Part shown: positions 25,082 through 34,893 of the stretch, piece after piece
Numbering within the stretch: position 1 is the first letter of the stretch
Layout: the number at the start of each line of letters is the position of its first letter
Source of the DNA: Leptothoe kymatousa TAU-MAC 1615
GTDB lineage: Bacteria > Cyanobacteriota > Cyanobacteriia > Phormidesmidales > Phormidesmidaceae
Length of the DNA stretch: 64,000 nucleotides
Direction of reading: 5' to 3'
Assembly: GCF_018739865.1 (NCBI RefSeq)
Contig: NZ_JADOER010000007.1
Location: 1 to 64,000 of the forward strand
Notes under the pieces: generated by a model
What the model saw: the letters and a program-made list of their open reading frames with translations, nothing else
The model's database searches: none
Told to the model about the DNA's origin: nothing
Made by a program: the position numbers and the translations under genes

Positions 25082-28000
25082 ATGAGCAGCTGGATGAACG
25101 ACACAATCGACATGGGCGATAGTCTCGATTTAGGCGAGTTGCGATCGCAGCTCTTTGATATCTATCAGCAGCAATCCGCCCTACGCACAAGCATTGTCCA
25201 ACTTAGCTCCCTATTCTACGGACCCACACCTATCGCCAGCATCACTGCGTCCCTGAACCAACTGGGCAACGGTGCCAAACAACAATTTACCCCCGGCCAG
25301 ATCAAAACCCAGATCAAGGGTCTAATTAACGATCAGCTACTGGTATACGGTGCCGGCAATCTTCCCCAATGCAATCCGTTGCTCGTAGAACTGGTGACGC
25401 GCAACATCGTGACATTAGACCTGTTTGAGCCCATGCTCCAGGCAGTTAAAAGCGTCATTCATCCCCGCCACACAGCATCAGGTCGCATTAATCGCATACG
25501 CCACATCTGTCGATCTAAAGACGAGCTTTACCGAGAGGCCCGCTTCGCCCTCTATAGCCAAGATTTTGACGGATTACCCCAGCTATTCATCGATTACAGC
25601 AACTATAACTACTACGCCAACCCCGTCACCTTTGAAGACTTTTTACTCGACATCACCAACAACCCCTTCGACATAGATTGGCTACGCACGCTTCCCCCCG
25701 AAAACTACAGCGCCGTTCTACGCATTCAACTACTAGAAGCCACCGCTTTACTCGAGCCCGCCGATGAGCTAGTCGAACTATTAGAAGAACAAAACAACCA
25801 GTCGAAGGAACTCAATATCTTACTCGTCGAACAGTACCTACTACGCAACCGCCTCACTGAAGCCGAGGCCATGCTGGATCAGGCTGTCGACGAAAAATCT
25901 CAAATATATGCAACCGCCTTGCGAGGTGCCCTTGCACTGCTGCAAGGAGATTTAAAGCTATCCCTTGACTATTACAAAACAGCCACCAAAATTGCCCGCA
26001 AACAAGTGAATAAAAAGGCCGTTATCGGCGGCATCGCTGGCCTTTTTTACATGTTAGGGTTGCTGAAATCTAAAACGCCTCAGCACCTAAAAGACGCCAT
26101 TAACCTCAGTACCCCCTTAATGCAAACATCCGGGTATTTGAGCAATGCGTTTCAGCTATTACATGAAATGGCGGCCCTGCATCAGGGAAAGCTAGCGGCT
26201 CGCCAAAGACTGATGGAACTAATTGAGTGCTACGGCGACGATGACGAAGACAGCTTTGGCATGTTTTTCAGCATGCTCTGTCTCTACTGGCTAGATATAG
26301 ACGAAGCCAGGGCCACCATCCCCCGCCCCCTGGCAATATTTGCAGAAATGGCCCAGGAGGCCGGACTTACCTGGTTTGCCACAGAGTCGGCTGAAATCTT
26401 AGGTCGTCTGGTGCCCGACAGTGACTATGCCCAATGGACCGAGCAACGGACGCCAGCCTCCATCGTCGATACCTTAGAGCCTCAGAGCACCTGGGAAATC
26501 AGCCTCAAAGCCTTAACCAATGTGGCGGGTCCAACCCAAAATGCAGCTACCAAGAGCGAGCGACGCCTAGCCTGGTTTTTAACCATGTATACCAAGCATT
26601 GGTTACTCCAACCCAAAGAACAAAAACTCAGCGCCAAAGGCACCTGGACCAAGGGACGGGTGGTTGCCTTAGGTCGTCTAGCTAAAAATCCAGAAGAATT
26701 TGATTACCTAACAGCCCAAGATATTCAAGCTTGCAACCATATTAAATACGACTACTATTCTGGCACCCAGTACACCCTCAGTCGTAATGCCATCAAGGCA
26801 TTGGTGGGGCACCCCCTAGTGTTTTGGGAAGAGTCTCCCACCGTGCGGGTGGAAATTATGTCTGCCACCCCAGAACTGGTCGTAGAACAAAATACTGACG
26901 ACAGTCTTACCCTACGGCTAGAACCGGCCGTTAACCCAGGGGATGAGATCTCTTTGGTCAAGGAAACGCCCACCCGGATCAAGGTCTTAGAAGTCAACAC
27001 GGAGCACCAACGAATAGCGGAGATTCTAGGCCGGCACAATCAGCTCACCGTACCGGCAGCAGGCCAAGAAAAGGTTTTAGCCGCGATTCAATCAGTGGCA
27101 AGCTTAGTGACCATTCACTCCGACATTGGCGGCGGTGAGCTCGAAGATGTGGAAACCTTAGAAGCCGATGCAAAGCCCCATATTCACCTTTTGCCAGCGG
27201 GAGATGGACTCAAGATCTCGATGCTCACCCGTCCATTCCCTGAATCTGGAGCCTACTATCCACCGGGAACTGGTCGGAAAACAGTGATTGCAGAAATTAA
27301 TGGCCAACGTTCCCAGGCAACCCGTGATTTAGCCCTAGAAAAACGGTTAGCCCAGGATGTACAACAGGCCTGTTCTGCCCTGGGACATGGAGAAGAAGCA
27401 GGTGGTGAGTGGATTTTAGACGAACCTGAAAGCTGTCTCGAACTCCTATTGCAGCTGGAAGCCGTTGAAGAAGACATCATTTTAGAGTGGCCCGAAGGGG
27501 AAAAACTCAAAATACGCAACAAAGCAGGCATTGACGGCTGGCGACTGCAAATTAAACAGGAACAAGACTGGTTCTCTGTCAGCGGCGAGTTAGAACTCGA
27601 CGACGGTAGCGTGATGGACATGCAGGCACTACTGTCGCTGCTAGACCAAACGTCTAGTCGATTTGTCCCCATTGGCGACGGTCAGTTTTTAGCCCTGACC
27701 CAGGCTTTTCGTCAACGTCTCGATGAATTTCGCACATACTCAGAACGCCATGGCAAAGGGGCTAGGTTTCATCCCCTGGCAGCCTTAGCCCTAGAAGAAA
27801 CCCTGGACGAAGTAGGCCAGCTGAAAGCTGACAAAACCTGGAAGGCGCATGTTAAAAGGCTCAAAGAGTCCAAGCATGTTGCCCCCGAAGTCCCCTCCAC
27901 CCTGCAAGCGGAACTGCGGGACTATCAGCAAGACGGATTTCGCTGGTTAGCCCAGTTAGCCCATTGGGGCGTTGGGGCGTGTCTTGCCGATGATATGGGT

Positions 28001-29290
28001 TTGGGTAAAACCCTCCAGGCCCTAGCCATAATTTTGATGCGCGCTCCCAACGGCCCAACCCTTGTCGTTGCCCCCACCAGTGTAGGTGCCAACTGGATTA
28101 GTGAAGCGCAGCGGTTTGCGCCCACCCTCAATGTGATGCAGTTTGGCACTGGCGATCGCCAGGCAATTGTCGATCAGCTAAGCGGGTTCGACCTGCTGGT
28201 TTGCAGCTATGGCCTGTTACAGCAGCCAGAGGTGGCAGACCTGTTGGCCGAAGTAGACTGGGAAACCATTGTCTTGGATGAGGCCCAAGCGATTAAAAAT
28301 AGTGCAACGAAACGATCCCAAGCGGCCATGCAGCTCAACGCCGGGTTCAAAATCATTACCACCGGCACCCCCATCGAAAATCATTTGGGAGAACTATGGA
28401 ATTTATTTAGGTTTATCAATCCTGGATTGCTTGGGTCCCTAGATAAATTTAACCAGCGCTTTGCTATCCCCATTGAGCGCCATCAAGACAAACAGGCGCG
28501 ACTCCATCTGAAGAAATTGATTCAGCCGTTTATGCTGCGGCGGACTAAAACCCAGGTGTTGGATGAGTTGCCTTCACGAACCGAAATTACGCTACATGTG
28601 GAACTCAGTGGGGAGGAAAAGGCGCTGTACGAGGCCCTGAGAAGGGATGCGATCGCAAAACTGACCAACACCAAGGCCAAACCAGGCACGAAACATTTAC
28701 AAGTGCTGGCCGAAATCACTCGTCTGCGGCGGATGTGCTGCAACCCGCAGCTAGTGGTACCAGAAATGCCCCCCAGCAGCGCCAAGCTACAGCTATTTGG
28801 CGATGTCCTAGAAGAGCTACTCAGCAACCACCACAAGGCTTTAGTCTTCAGCCAATTTGTCGATCATCTCAGCATTTTGCGCAAGTACCTAGAGGATAGA
28901 AACATCCACTATCAATATTTAGATGGCAGCACCCCCGCCAAACAACGGAAAAAACGGGTAGACGCATTCCAAGCCGGAGAGGGCAATGTATTTCTCATTA
29001 GTCTAAAAGCAGGCGGCACGGGCCTGAACCTAACCGCCGCCGACTATGTCATGCACATGGACCCTTGGTGGAACCCAGCCGTTGAAGATCAGGCCTCTGA
29101 TCGAGCCCATCGCATCGGCCAAACCCGTCCAGTGACCATCTATCGCCTGGTCACCAAAGGCACCATTGAAGAAAAAATTGTTGAGCTTCACAACAAAAAG
29201 CGAGACCTGGCAGACAGCCTACTGGAAGGGTCTGACATCAGCGGCAAACTCTCAACCGACGAATTACTGAACCTCATGAGTGAAGCTTAA
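25082..29290 (+). CDS. SNF2-family DNA-dependent ATPase/helicase with large N-terminal region
   Basis: The 1402-residue protein ends in a complete SNF2 motor (about residues 940-1400): motif I DDMGLGKT with K976, motif II DEAQ near 1066, TGTPIENHLGELW, and in lobe 2 FSQFVDHL, LISLKAGGTGLNL, and HRIGQTRPV. SNF2 ATPases remodel DNA-protein complexes or translocate on DNA. The first ~900 residues show no motif I can name; parts of 150-420 look like helical TPR-like repeats and parts of 700-850 look beta-rich. It stands alone, with no methylase or nuclease beside it, so a defence role is not supported by context. Confidence 0.92.
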   Translation: MSSWMNDTIDMGDSLDLGELRSQLFDIYQQQSALRTSIVQLSSLFYGPTPIASITASLNQLGNGAKQQFTPGQIKTQIKGLINDQLLVYGAGNLPQCNPLLVELVTRNIVTLDLFEPMLQAVKSVIHPRHTASGRINRIRHICRSKDELYREARFALYSQDFDGLPQLFIDYSNYNYYANPVTFEDFLLDITNNPFDIDWLRTLPPENYSAVLRIQLLEATALLEPADELVELLEEQNNQSKELNILLVEQYLLRNRLTEAEAMLDQAVDEKSQIYATALRGALALLQGDLKLSLDYYKTATKIARKQVNKKAVIGGIAGLFYMLGLLKSKTPQHLKDAINLSTPLMQTSGYLSNAFQLLHEMAALHQGKLAARQRLMELIECYGDDDEDSFGMFFSMLCLYWLDIDEARATIPRPLAIFAEMAQEAGLTWFATESAEILGRLVPDSDYAQWTEQRTPASIVDTLEPQSTWEISLKALTNVAGPTQNAATKSERRLAWFLTMYTKHWLLQPKEQKLSAKGTWTKGRVVALGRLAKNPEEFDYLTAQDIQACNHIKYDYYSGTQYTLSRNAIKALVGHPLVFWEESPTVRVEIMSATPELVVEQNTDDSLTLRLEPAVNPGDEISLVKETPTRIKVLEVNTEHQRIAEILGRHNQLTVPAAGQEKVLAAIQSVASLVTIHSDIGGGELEDVETLEADAKPHIHLLPAGDGLKISMLTRPFPESGAYYPPGTGRKTVIAEINGQRSQATRDLALEKRLAQDVQQACSALGHGEEAGGEWILDEPESCLELLLQLEAVEEDIILEWPEGEKLKIRNKAGIDGWRLQIKQEQDWFSVSGELELDDGSVMDMQALLSLLDQTSSRFVPIGDGQFLALTQAFRQRLDEFRTYSERHGKGARFHPLAALALEETLDEVGQLKADKTWKAHVKRLKESKHVAPEVPSTLQAELRDYQQDGFRWLAQLAHWGVGACLADDMGLGKTLQALAIILMRAPNGPTLVVAPTSVGANWISEAQRFAPTLNVMQFGTGDRQAIVDQLSGFDLLVCSYGLLQQPEVADLLAEVDWETIVLDEAQAIKNSATKRSQAAMQLNAGFKIITTGTPIENHLGELWNLFRFINPGLLGSLDKFNQRFAIPIERHQDKQARLHLKKLIQPFMLRRTKTQVLDELPSRTEITLHVELSGEEKALYEALRRDAIAKLTNTKAKPGTKHLQVLAEITRLRRMCCNPQLVVPEMPPSSAKLQLFGDVLEELLSNHHKALVFSQFVDHLSILRKYLEDRNIHYQYLDGSTPAKQRKKRVDAFQAGEGNVFLISLKAGGTGLNLTAADYVMHMDPWWNPAVEDQASDRAHRIGQTRPVTIYRLVTKGTIEEKIVELHNKKRDLADSLLEGSDISGKLSTDELLNLMSEA

Positions 29291-29732
29291 TAACGCTTCG
29301 TCAACATTACTATCTAACGCCCGAAAGCACATAGATTCCCAGCGTAAGTTCAAATTGCATGGGTTCATCGCTTTCAGCAAATTGTGAAGGCGCCCCTCTG
29401 TCTCAAATTATTGCGCTGCGAATCGTTCAGCCAGTGGCATTGTTACACTCTCCTGGCTCTAGATCGGCCAAGCCCCATGTACGGATAGCCATTCGGTAAA
29501 CTGTGACACCCGAAAAAGCTCCACACGGTAACAGCGTTCTCAATCATCCTGCAGCGGTCTTTGAAGACTTATAGGTAAATATCAATGCGGACAGCTAATG
29601 AACTGATATAGTTTCTTACCGAATAGTTACCTTTGTCGGAAAACTACATAAACAGCCGTTAGACACTACCCTTGTGTTTCCTGCTAACATCACGTCCAGA
29701 CAGCCTGTTTCCTACCCGCGATTCCAAGGAAC
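29291..29732. other. Gene-free spacer before the amidase gene
   Basis: I see no gene, RNA or strong hairpin in these 442 bp. The AT-rich second half probably carries the promoter of the amidase gene. Confidence 0.5.
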
Positions 29733-31484
29733 ATGAAATCACTCCTTCGTCAACTCACCACACTGTCGGCTGTGGCTGCCACCTTCGGAGCGGCTATTAC
29801 GTTACCATCGAGCGCGTCAGCAGCTCAGTTCAATCAACAATCCATTGACAGCAACCGGGTCGTAGCGGTGGCAGAGCCCATCAACAATGGTCGGTTTTTC
29901 AAACTGCTAATTATTGAACAGGTCAGTTCAGCCAGACGCTGTTGGCAAGAGCAACCCGGCACCCCCACAACCATTAATCCCCTGCTGCTGAACTTTGATT
30001 TCACCGGCATTTGCGGCCGCAGTTCTGATAGCAATGGCTACTCTGTGCGCATTGGTGGCGAAGACTTGGGCTCGCGGTATCGTCTTCAAATCGAAAACCG
30101 GGGCGATAGTTTAGTCCTGGTCGCAGCACCTAGCCCCCTACAGCGAGGGCTACCCAAACTAGAATTAGGTCGCTCCCAGGGCATTGCCAACGACTTTGTC
30201 AAAATTGAGCTAAACGCTGGATGGAGCATGGCCCGTCGGGTCTACAATGGCCAAACCTTAGGCCACACCTATCTGACGAATAATCAATCCTTGGATGCGG
30301 TGCTGGCCTCAGTGGGTGCCACCCGCCCCGACCCACCCACATCAAGGCCCACACCCACACGACCGTCCCCCCTTCCCCTACCCACGCCACCCAGCAATCG
30401 CCCCCAGCTGCCGCCCCCCACCATTGGCACCCCTGGCAACAATAGAAATATCGACTATCAGGTGGTTGTGCCCGGTAGTTCCGCCATTTTGAGATCGCGC
30501 GTAAACGCCGTTGAACCTGGTGCCTTTCGCACCACGGCCAATGGCCAAACCGTGATTCAGGCGGGTCGATTTCGGGAACAGTCCCGGGCCAACGAACTCC
30601 GCCAAAGACTTGTCCAAGCGGGTCTTTCAGCCCAAATTTTAGAGACAGGCCGAGTCAGTGCCCCACCTCGAACAGCGCCCCCCGCAGGCGACATCATTTA
30701 TCAGGTGATCGTCCCCGGCAGTTCGTCTTTATTGCGAGCTCGGGTCAATCGAATAGAATCCGGCGCTTTTCGCACCACAGTCAACGGTCAAACCGTGATT
30801 CAGGCGGGCCGATTTCGGGAACAGGTGCGGGCCAATAACCTCCGCCAGCGATTGCAGGCCGATGGTCTCGACGCACAAATTTTACAAACCACGGCCGCAG
30901 CTCAGCCCCCTGCAACGCCATCCCCCGGTACCTTACCCCGCCCCGCCCAACGCGGCGAAGTCCTAGTCATGATTGATCCGGGCCACGGCGGACGCGATCC
31001 AGGGGCGGTCGGCAATGGCCTCCAAGAGAAAGAAATTAACCTGTTTATTTCTCGCCGGGTTAAGCGCACCTTAGAACAGCGTGGCTACCGCGTCGCCATG
31101 ACCCGGAACAGCGATGTGGAAATCGATTTACAGCCCCGTGTCAACATCGCTGAGCGGGCCAATGCCACTGTATTTGTCAGCATCCACTCCAATGCCATCA
31201 GCCTCAGCCGTCCCGAAGTCAATGGGCTCGAAACCTACTATTTCTCCTCTGGACGAAGTTTGGCTAGGTCTATCCACAACAGCGTATTGCGCAGCTCCGA
31301 TTTGCGCGATCGCGGTGTGCGTCAGGCCCGCTTCTATGTGTTGCGCAATACATCGATGCCCGCGGTCTTAGTAGAAACCGGCTTTATCACAGGTCGCGAA
31401 GACTCCGCCAGATTTCGCAGCAACGCAGCCCGCGAACAAATTGCAGATGCCATTGCCCAAGGCGTTATCGACTATCTCCGATAG
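29733..31484 (+). CDS. N-acetylmuramoyl-L-alanine amidase with DUF3747 and two SPOR-like repeats
   Basis: The 583-residue exported enzyme cleaves the bond between muramic acid and the stem peptide. A signal peptide (about residues 1-32, ending SSASA) precedes a DUF3747 domain (about 33-190), a Pro-rich linker (about 195-235), two nearly identical ~80-residue repeats, each with VVPGSS or IVPGSS and TVIQAGRFREQ.RAN.LRQRL (SPOR-like, likely glycan binding), a second linker, and an Amidase_3 domain from about 410. Zinc and catalytic residues are readable in IDPGHGGRDPGA (His), QEKEINL (Glu), SIHSNA (His) and LVETGFI (Glu). It probably acts in daughter-cell separation. Confidence 0.94.
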   Translation: MKSLLRQLTTLSAVAATFGAAITLPSSASAAQFNQQSIDSNRVVAVAEPINNGRFFKLLIIEQVSSARRCWQEQPGTPTTINPLLLNFDFTGICGRSSDSNGYSVRIGGEDLGSRYRLQIENRGDSLVLVAAPSPLQRGLPKLELGRSQGIANDFVKIELNAGWSMARRVYNGQTLGHTYLTNNQSLDAVLASVGATRPDPPTSRPTPTRPSPLPLPTPPSNRPQLPPPTIGTPGNNRNIDYQVVVPGSSAILRSRVNAVEPGAFRTTANGQTVIQAGRFREQSRANELRQRLVQAGLSAQILETGRVSAPPRTAPPAGDIIYQVIVPGSSSLLRARVNRIESGAFRTTVNGQTVIQAGRFREQVRANNLRQRLQADGLDAQILQTTAAAQPPATPSPGTLPRPAQRGEVLVMIDPGHGGRDPGAVGNGLQEKEINLFISRRVKRTLEQRGYRVAMTRNSDVEIDLQPRVNIAERANATVFVSIHSNAISLSRPEVNGLETYYFSSGRSLARSIHNSVLRSSDLRDRGVRQARFYVLRNTSMPAVLVETGFITGREDSARFRSNAAREQIADAIAQGVIDYLR

Positions 31485-31525
31485 CCGCGCCCCCTAAGCC
31501 CCAGTGACGGATGTCAACGGTCGCC

Positions 31526-32038
31526 TTAGAACATGGGACTGTAGTTATAATTCACACACGTTTGGTCCACCCACACGGAGCCACTTTCTTCACAGGTGGC
31601 CTGATCCTTATGGGACGGTAGGGTGATCGGGTAAGGCGATTGATCTTGCTCACTAAGAGAAGTCACCAACCCATCTAACGGATACTCAGAACGAAATTTG
31701 AGTAACCCGGCCACACAGCCCGCCCCCAGGATGGCCACCAGCATGCAAAGAACAGGCACCAACTTAGATTGACGACGTGCTTTTTGAGCCTGAATCTGTC
31801 GCTCGTTTCTAAGACTTAACGACAAGCCCAAAGGCCCTAGATTAGTCTGCCAAAGCTGTATTTGCCGAGTTCCGCCCTGTTCCAACGCATTCTGCATCAC
31901 CATGGCAGTATGCAAAGCTTCAACCTGCTCTATCGTAAAGCTCTTGCGATATTCTGCCGGCAGACGATTGAGTACTTTATTGGCCAAGTCATAGGGCAGC
32001 TTCCCCGAGGATTTGCTTTGACTCCGAGATAAAACCAT
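31526..32038 (-). CDS. Single-pass membrane protein of unknown function
   Basis: The 170-residue protein has a cytoplasmic N-terminal region with a helical stretch (DLANKVLNRLPAEYRKSFTIEQVEALHTAM), one TM helix near residues 92-112 (LVPVLCMLVAILGAGCVAGLL), and a short outer tail with two Cys residues (TCEESG...QTCVNYN) that could form a disulfide. I do not recognise the family. It lies 170 bp downstream of the monooxygenase gene on the same strand and may or may not share its transcript. Confidence 0.7.
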   Translation of the reverse strand: MVLSRSQSKSSGKLPYDLANKVLNRLPAEYRKSFTIEQVEALHTAMVMQNALEQGGTRQIQLWQTNLGPLGLSLSLRNERQIQAQKARRQSKLVPVLCMLVAILGAGCVAGLLKFRSEYPLDGLVTSLSEQDQSPYPITLPSHKDQATCEESGSVWVDQTCVNYNYSPMF

Positions 32039-32209
32039 AGGACTCTAATGTGGGCGGCTAGCGTACTCAAAATGGCTGGACGGTTCGATGGCATAACCAC
32101 ACATCGCACCTCAGTAGCCAGCAATATACTCTGCCAATATTTATACTTATTCTTCCTAGGTAATCCCCTCCTGAAAACCACGGAAGTCAACATCAGGATT
32201 CGGTAAACC

Positions 32210-33418
32210 CTAGGCAATCGTTAATTGGACAGGTTGCGAACCGTAGCGTAAATCATGCTGACGCGCCAACCAAGCCCGCTGCACCCACGAAAGCTGGCCC
32301 ACCCAAGGCAAAACGTTTTGGGCCACCGTTAATTTCCAAGGAGAAGACCGAATCACCTTCAGCCCATGGGCTTCTCGTAATTGCAGTGCTTGAGAGCGCA
32401 CCACCTCCGGCATTCGTTCCGCTTGAATCGTTGACAGAGCCGCATCCAGAGCCGCTGGATCGGATTGCACAGCAGGTACCACGTGATTGGTCGCCACAAT
32501 GGCATCCCGCAGGGCCAGGTTAATCCCTTGCGCCCTCACCGGTGACATCGGGTGGGCGGCATCCCCCAGTAATATCAGCCCTGGGAGCCACCATTGCCCA
32601 CAGCGACCCACCACCACATTTAGCCGCACCGGCTCACCCACGTTTTCCCGCTGCGACAGCACATGGTCAGCCAGCCAATCCGGGGCAGACTGGGCCGCAA
32701 CCTCCAACCAATCTGCACCGCCTAATTGCCCCAAGCCCCCCTTAGGCAAAATCAAACCATACTGTAGCTGCCCATCCCACGAGGTGTAGCAACTGGCCGG
32801 ATGCTGGCCAGGTTTTGCCATGAGATAAAACTGACAGGCATGGCGCAAACGCTCTGGCGGTGGCAGCTTAAACCACAGCACATCGTACTGGTCGGGCTGG
32901 AGATCAATAGCTAATCCCGCTTTCCGCCGCACGGTGGACCCTCGACCGTCACAGCCAATCACCAAATCAGCCCGAATTTCCGAGACTTGGTGACCGCTTT
33001 TGACCTGCACACCCACAACCCGCTGGTCTTGCCAAAGTAAATCTTGCACCTGGCAGCCTTGTTTAAATTCAAAGCCACCATAGGTCTCAGCCTTAGCTAC
33101 CAGCCCTTGCAAGAGAGCCGGCTGCGACACAATGCTCAAAGAGCTATCCCCTAAATCTGGCTCGGGAATAACAAAAACTTCCTTGCCCCCTAGATGAATA
33201 TTCCACGACTCTAGACGGCGGTGGGGAATGGCCGTGACCAGGGAAGACAAGCCCATTTGGTTGAGGGCGTCCATCCCAGCAGGCATCAGACCTTCCCCCC
33301 GAAACACTCGTCCAAAGGAGGTTTCCTGCTCCACCAGAGTTACCCGCACACCAGCGCGCGCCAGCAGAAAGGCCATACTAGCCCCGGCGGGACCAGCCCC
33401 AACAATGATCACACCCAT
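32210..33418 (-). CDS. FAD-dependent monooxygenase (UbiH / PHBH type)
   Basis: The 402-residue protein is a class A flavin monooxygenase that would hydroxylate an aromatic ring with NAD(P)H and O2. It shows the N-terminal FAD fold GVIIVGAGPAGASMAFLLARAG ending in the ribose-binding Glu of VEQE, the middle motif VIGCDGRGSTVRR, and the second FAD motif LLGDAAHPMSPVRAQGINLAL. It starts 30 bp after the MPBQ/MSBQ methyltransferase gene in the same direction, so a hydroxylation in plastoquinone or tocopherol synthesis is plausible. The substrate cannot be read from the sequence. Confidence 0.9.
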   Translation of the reverse strand: MGVIIVGAGPAGASMAFLLARAGVRVTLVEQETSFGRVFRGEGLMPAGMDALNQMGLSSLVTAIPHRRLESWNIHLGGKEVFVIPEPDLGDSSLSIVSQPALLQGLVAKAETYGGFEFKQGCQVQDLLWQDQRVVGVQVKSGHQVSEIRADLVIGCDGRGSTVRRKAGLAIDLQPDQYDVLWFKLPPPERLRHACQFYLMAKPGQHPASCYTSWDGQLQYGLILPKGGLGQLGGADWLEVAAQSAPDWLADHVLSQRENVGEPVRLNVVVGRCGQWWLPGLILLGDAAHPMSPVRAQGINLALRDAIVATNHVVPAVQSDPAALDAALSTIQAERMPEVVRSQALQLREAHGLKVIRSSPWKLTVAQNVLPWVGQLSWVQRAWLARQHDLRYGSQPVQLTIA

Positions 33419-33448
33419 AAAAAACTTGAGAAAGGAAGCTAGAAGACG

Positions 33449-34435
33449 CTATGCGTTGGAACTAGATGCTGCTAGCTGCGCGCCACTGTCGATAGGGACG
33501 TCTGCCCTTACGGCACGAAACATGCCAAATCGACACAGACCTGCACCGAAAGCCAATCGCATTAGCAGCAGGGTGGGCACTTCCCGCAAGGATTTGATCA
33601 AACCGGAAAACCCAAAACGAAACAGCCCCTTAGGCCGAGCCACACCTTGCCAAATGGAATCTAGCCAAGAAGGCAGTGTTTCTTGGGTCCAATCTGTTGT
33701 CAGCACATCGCCCTGGACAAACCCAGTTGCTTCTAAGTTTTCTGCAAAGCCTTCAATACTGGCAAAAGCAGGGTGAGCCCACTGGTCTAGAAGCTGCCGC
33801 ATCACCGGCTTTTCCCAAAAATTGAGCGCCACTTGACGGTCATCACGTTGGTTCCAGTCAGCCAACACCAACAAACCACCAGGTTTCAAAACCCGCATTA
33901 ACTCACGGGCAAAAACTGCTTTGTCTGGCATATGGGGCCCTGCTTCCACTGACCACACCACATCAAAGCTGGCATCAGGAAATGAGAGAGCCATGGCATC
34001 GTCCACCTTAAATTGGGCGGTTATCCCATCAGGTGTCAGCTGTTGGGCTCGCTTCACCTGTTGAGGACTAATGGTGACTCCGGTGACATCAAATCGGTAA
34101 TCCCTAGCTAAGATCCGACTGCTACCACCAATGCCACACCCCACATCTAAAAGGGTGGTGCCAGGTGATAGACGATCCAAACCGCCCCACTTCACCATTT
34201 CATGGACAAAGTCTGCCTTTGCCTTGAGAAAATCCTTAGAGCGCGGAGGGGTTCCATAGTGCCCTAAATGAATATGCTCACCCCAGTAAAACTCTAAGAT
34301 GCCATCGTCAGTCCACTGGTCGTAAGAAGTGGCAACTGAATCTGAGGACTGATAACGACGAGCAGTCAACAAATAGGCGGCCACTCCAAGTGCTGACAGG
34401 ATCAACAGCAGCTTGAGCAAAAACAAAACGTTCAT
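33449..34435 (-). CDS. MPBQ/MSBQ methyltransferase (tocopherol/plastoquinone)
   Basis: The 328-residue SAM methyltransferase closely follows the Synechocystis Sll0418 type, which methylates 2-methyl-6-phytyl- and 2-methyl-6-solanesyl-benzoquinol. An N-terminal membrane anchor (about residues 3-24) is followed by RRYQSSDSVATSYDQWTDDG, GEHIHLGHYG, motif I LLDVGCGIGGSSRIL, FDVVWSVEAGPHMPDK, and NFWEKPVMRQLLDQW. These are near-identical to what I recall for that family. It forms an apparent operon with the FAD monooxygenase downstream. Confidence 0.93.
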   Translation of the reverse strand: MNVLFLLKLLLILSALGVAAYLLTARRYQSSDSVATSYDQWTDDGILEFYWGEHIHLGHYGTPPRSKDFLKAKADFVHEMVKWGGLDRLSPGTTLLDVGCGIGGSSRILARDYRFDVTGVTISPQQVKRAQQLTPDGITAQFKVDDAMALSFPDASFDVVWSVEAGPHMPDKAVFARELMRVLKPGGLLVLADWNQRDDRQVALNFWEKPVMRQLLDQWAHPAFASIEGFAENLEATGFVQGDVLTTDWTQETLPSWLDSIWQGVARPKGLFRFGFSGLIKSLREVPTLLLMRLAFGAGLCRFGMFRAVRADVPIDSGAQLAASSSNA

Positions 34436-34586
34436 GAATGAAAGCGGAGATGTAGATAGCTATAGCGCCATTGGCTCACCTGCCCCAAGACAAAGGATTA
34501 AAGCTTAAATGGCGATACATTCCTTTACATTCTAACAAAGTGATTACATCTGCCCGGGGTTCCGGTGAAGCTAGGTCCACAAAAAA

Positions 34587-34787
34587 CTACCACTGCTGAT
34601 TCTCTCGAGTATCTTTGACTGCCGCCATAAAGCAAATCACAGTGGCCGGAATGCTCAACGCTAAAACGATACCCGTGGGCAACGTCCCTAAATCTGGGTC
34701 ACCCGATGTCAGTTCAAACACAGAACCAACACCGGCGATGGCAGCAATGCAAGTAACTGCTAGAAATAAACCGCTTTTAGGGGTCAC
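34587..34787 (-). CDS. Small two-helix membrane protein
   Basis: The 66-residue product starts at a GTG (34787) preceded by AGGAGA at ideal spacing of six bases, which strongly supports the start. Two hydrophobic helices (about residues 6-24 and 38-57) are linked by a short polar loop ELTSGDPDLGTLPTG. The C-terminus is charged (KDTRENQQW). The family is unknown to me. It lies between def and the methyltransferase gene on the same strand but is separated from both by more than 100 bp. Confidence 0.7.
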   Translation of the reverse strand: MTPKSGLFLAVTCIAAIAGVGSVFELTSGDPDLGTLPTGIVLALSIPATVICFMAAVKDTRENQQW

Positions 34788-34893
34788 AGTATTCTCCTGA
34801 TAATGAAAAATGAATGGTTGATATTCCTGTGCGGTAGCACGTACGGGAATTAAATTGCGCTAGGGAAACCAAGGGCCATGCCTTGACTATTAC

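Noticed and set aside
25082-29290. SNF2 helicase as part of a defence island (DISARM-like)
   Set aside because: No methylase, nuclease or other defence gene is adjacent, and it sits among housekeeping genes.
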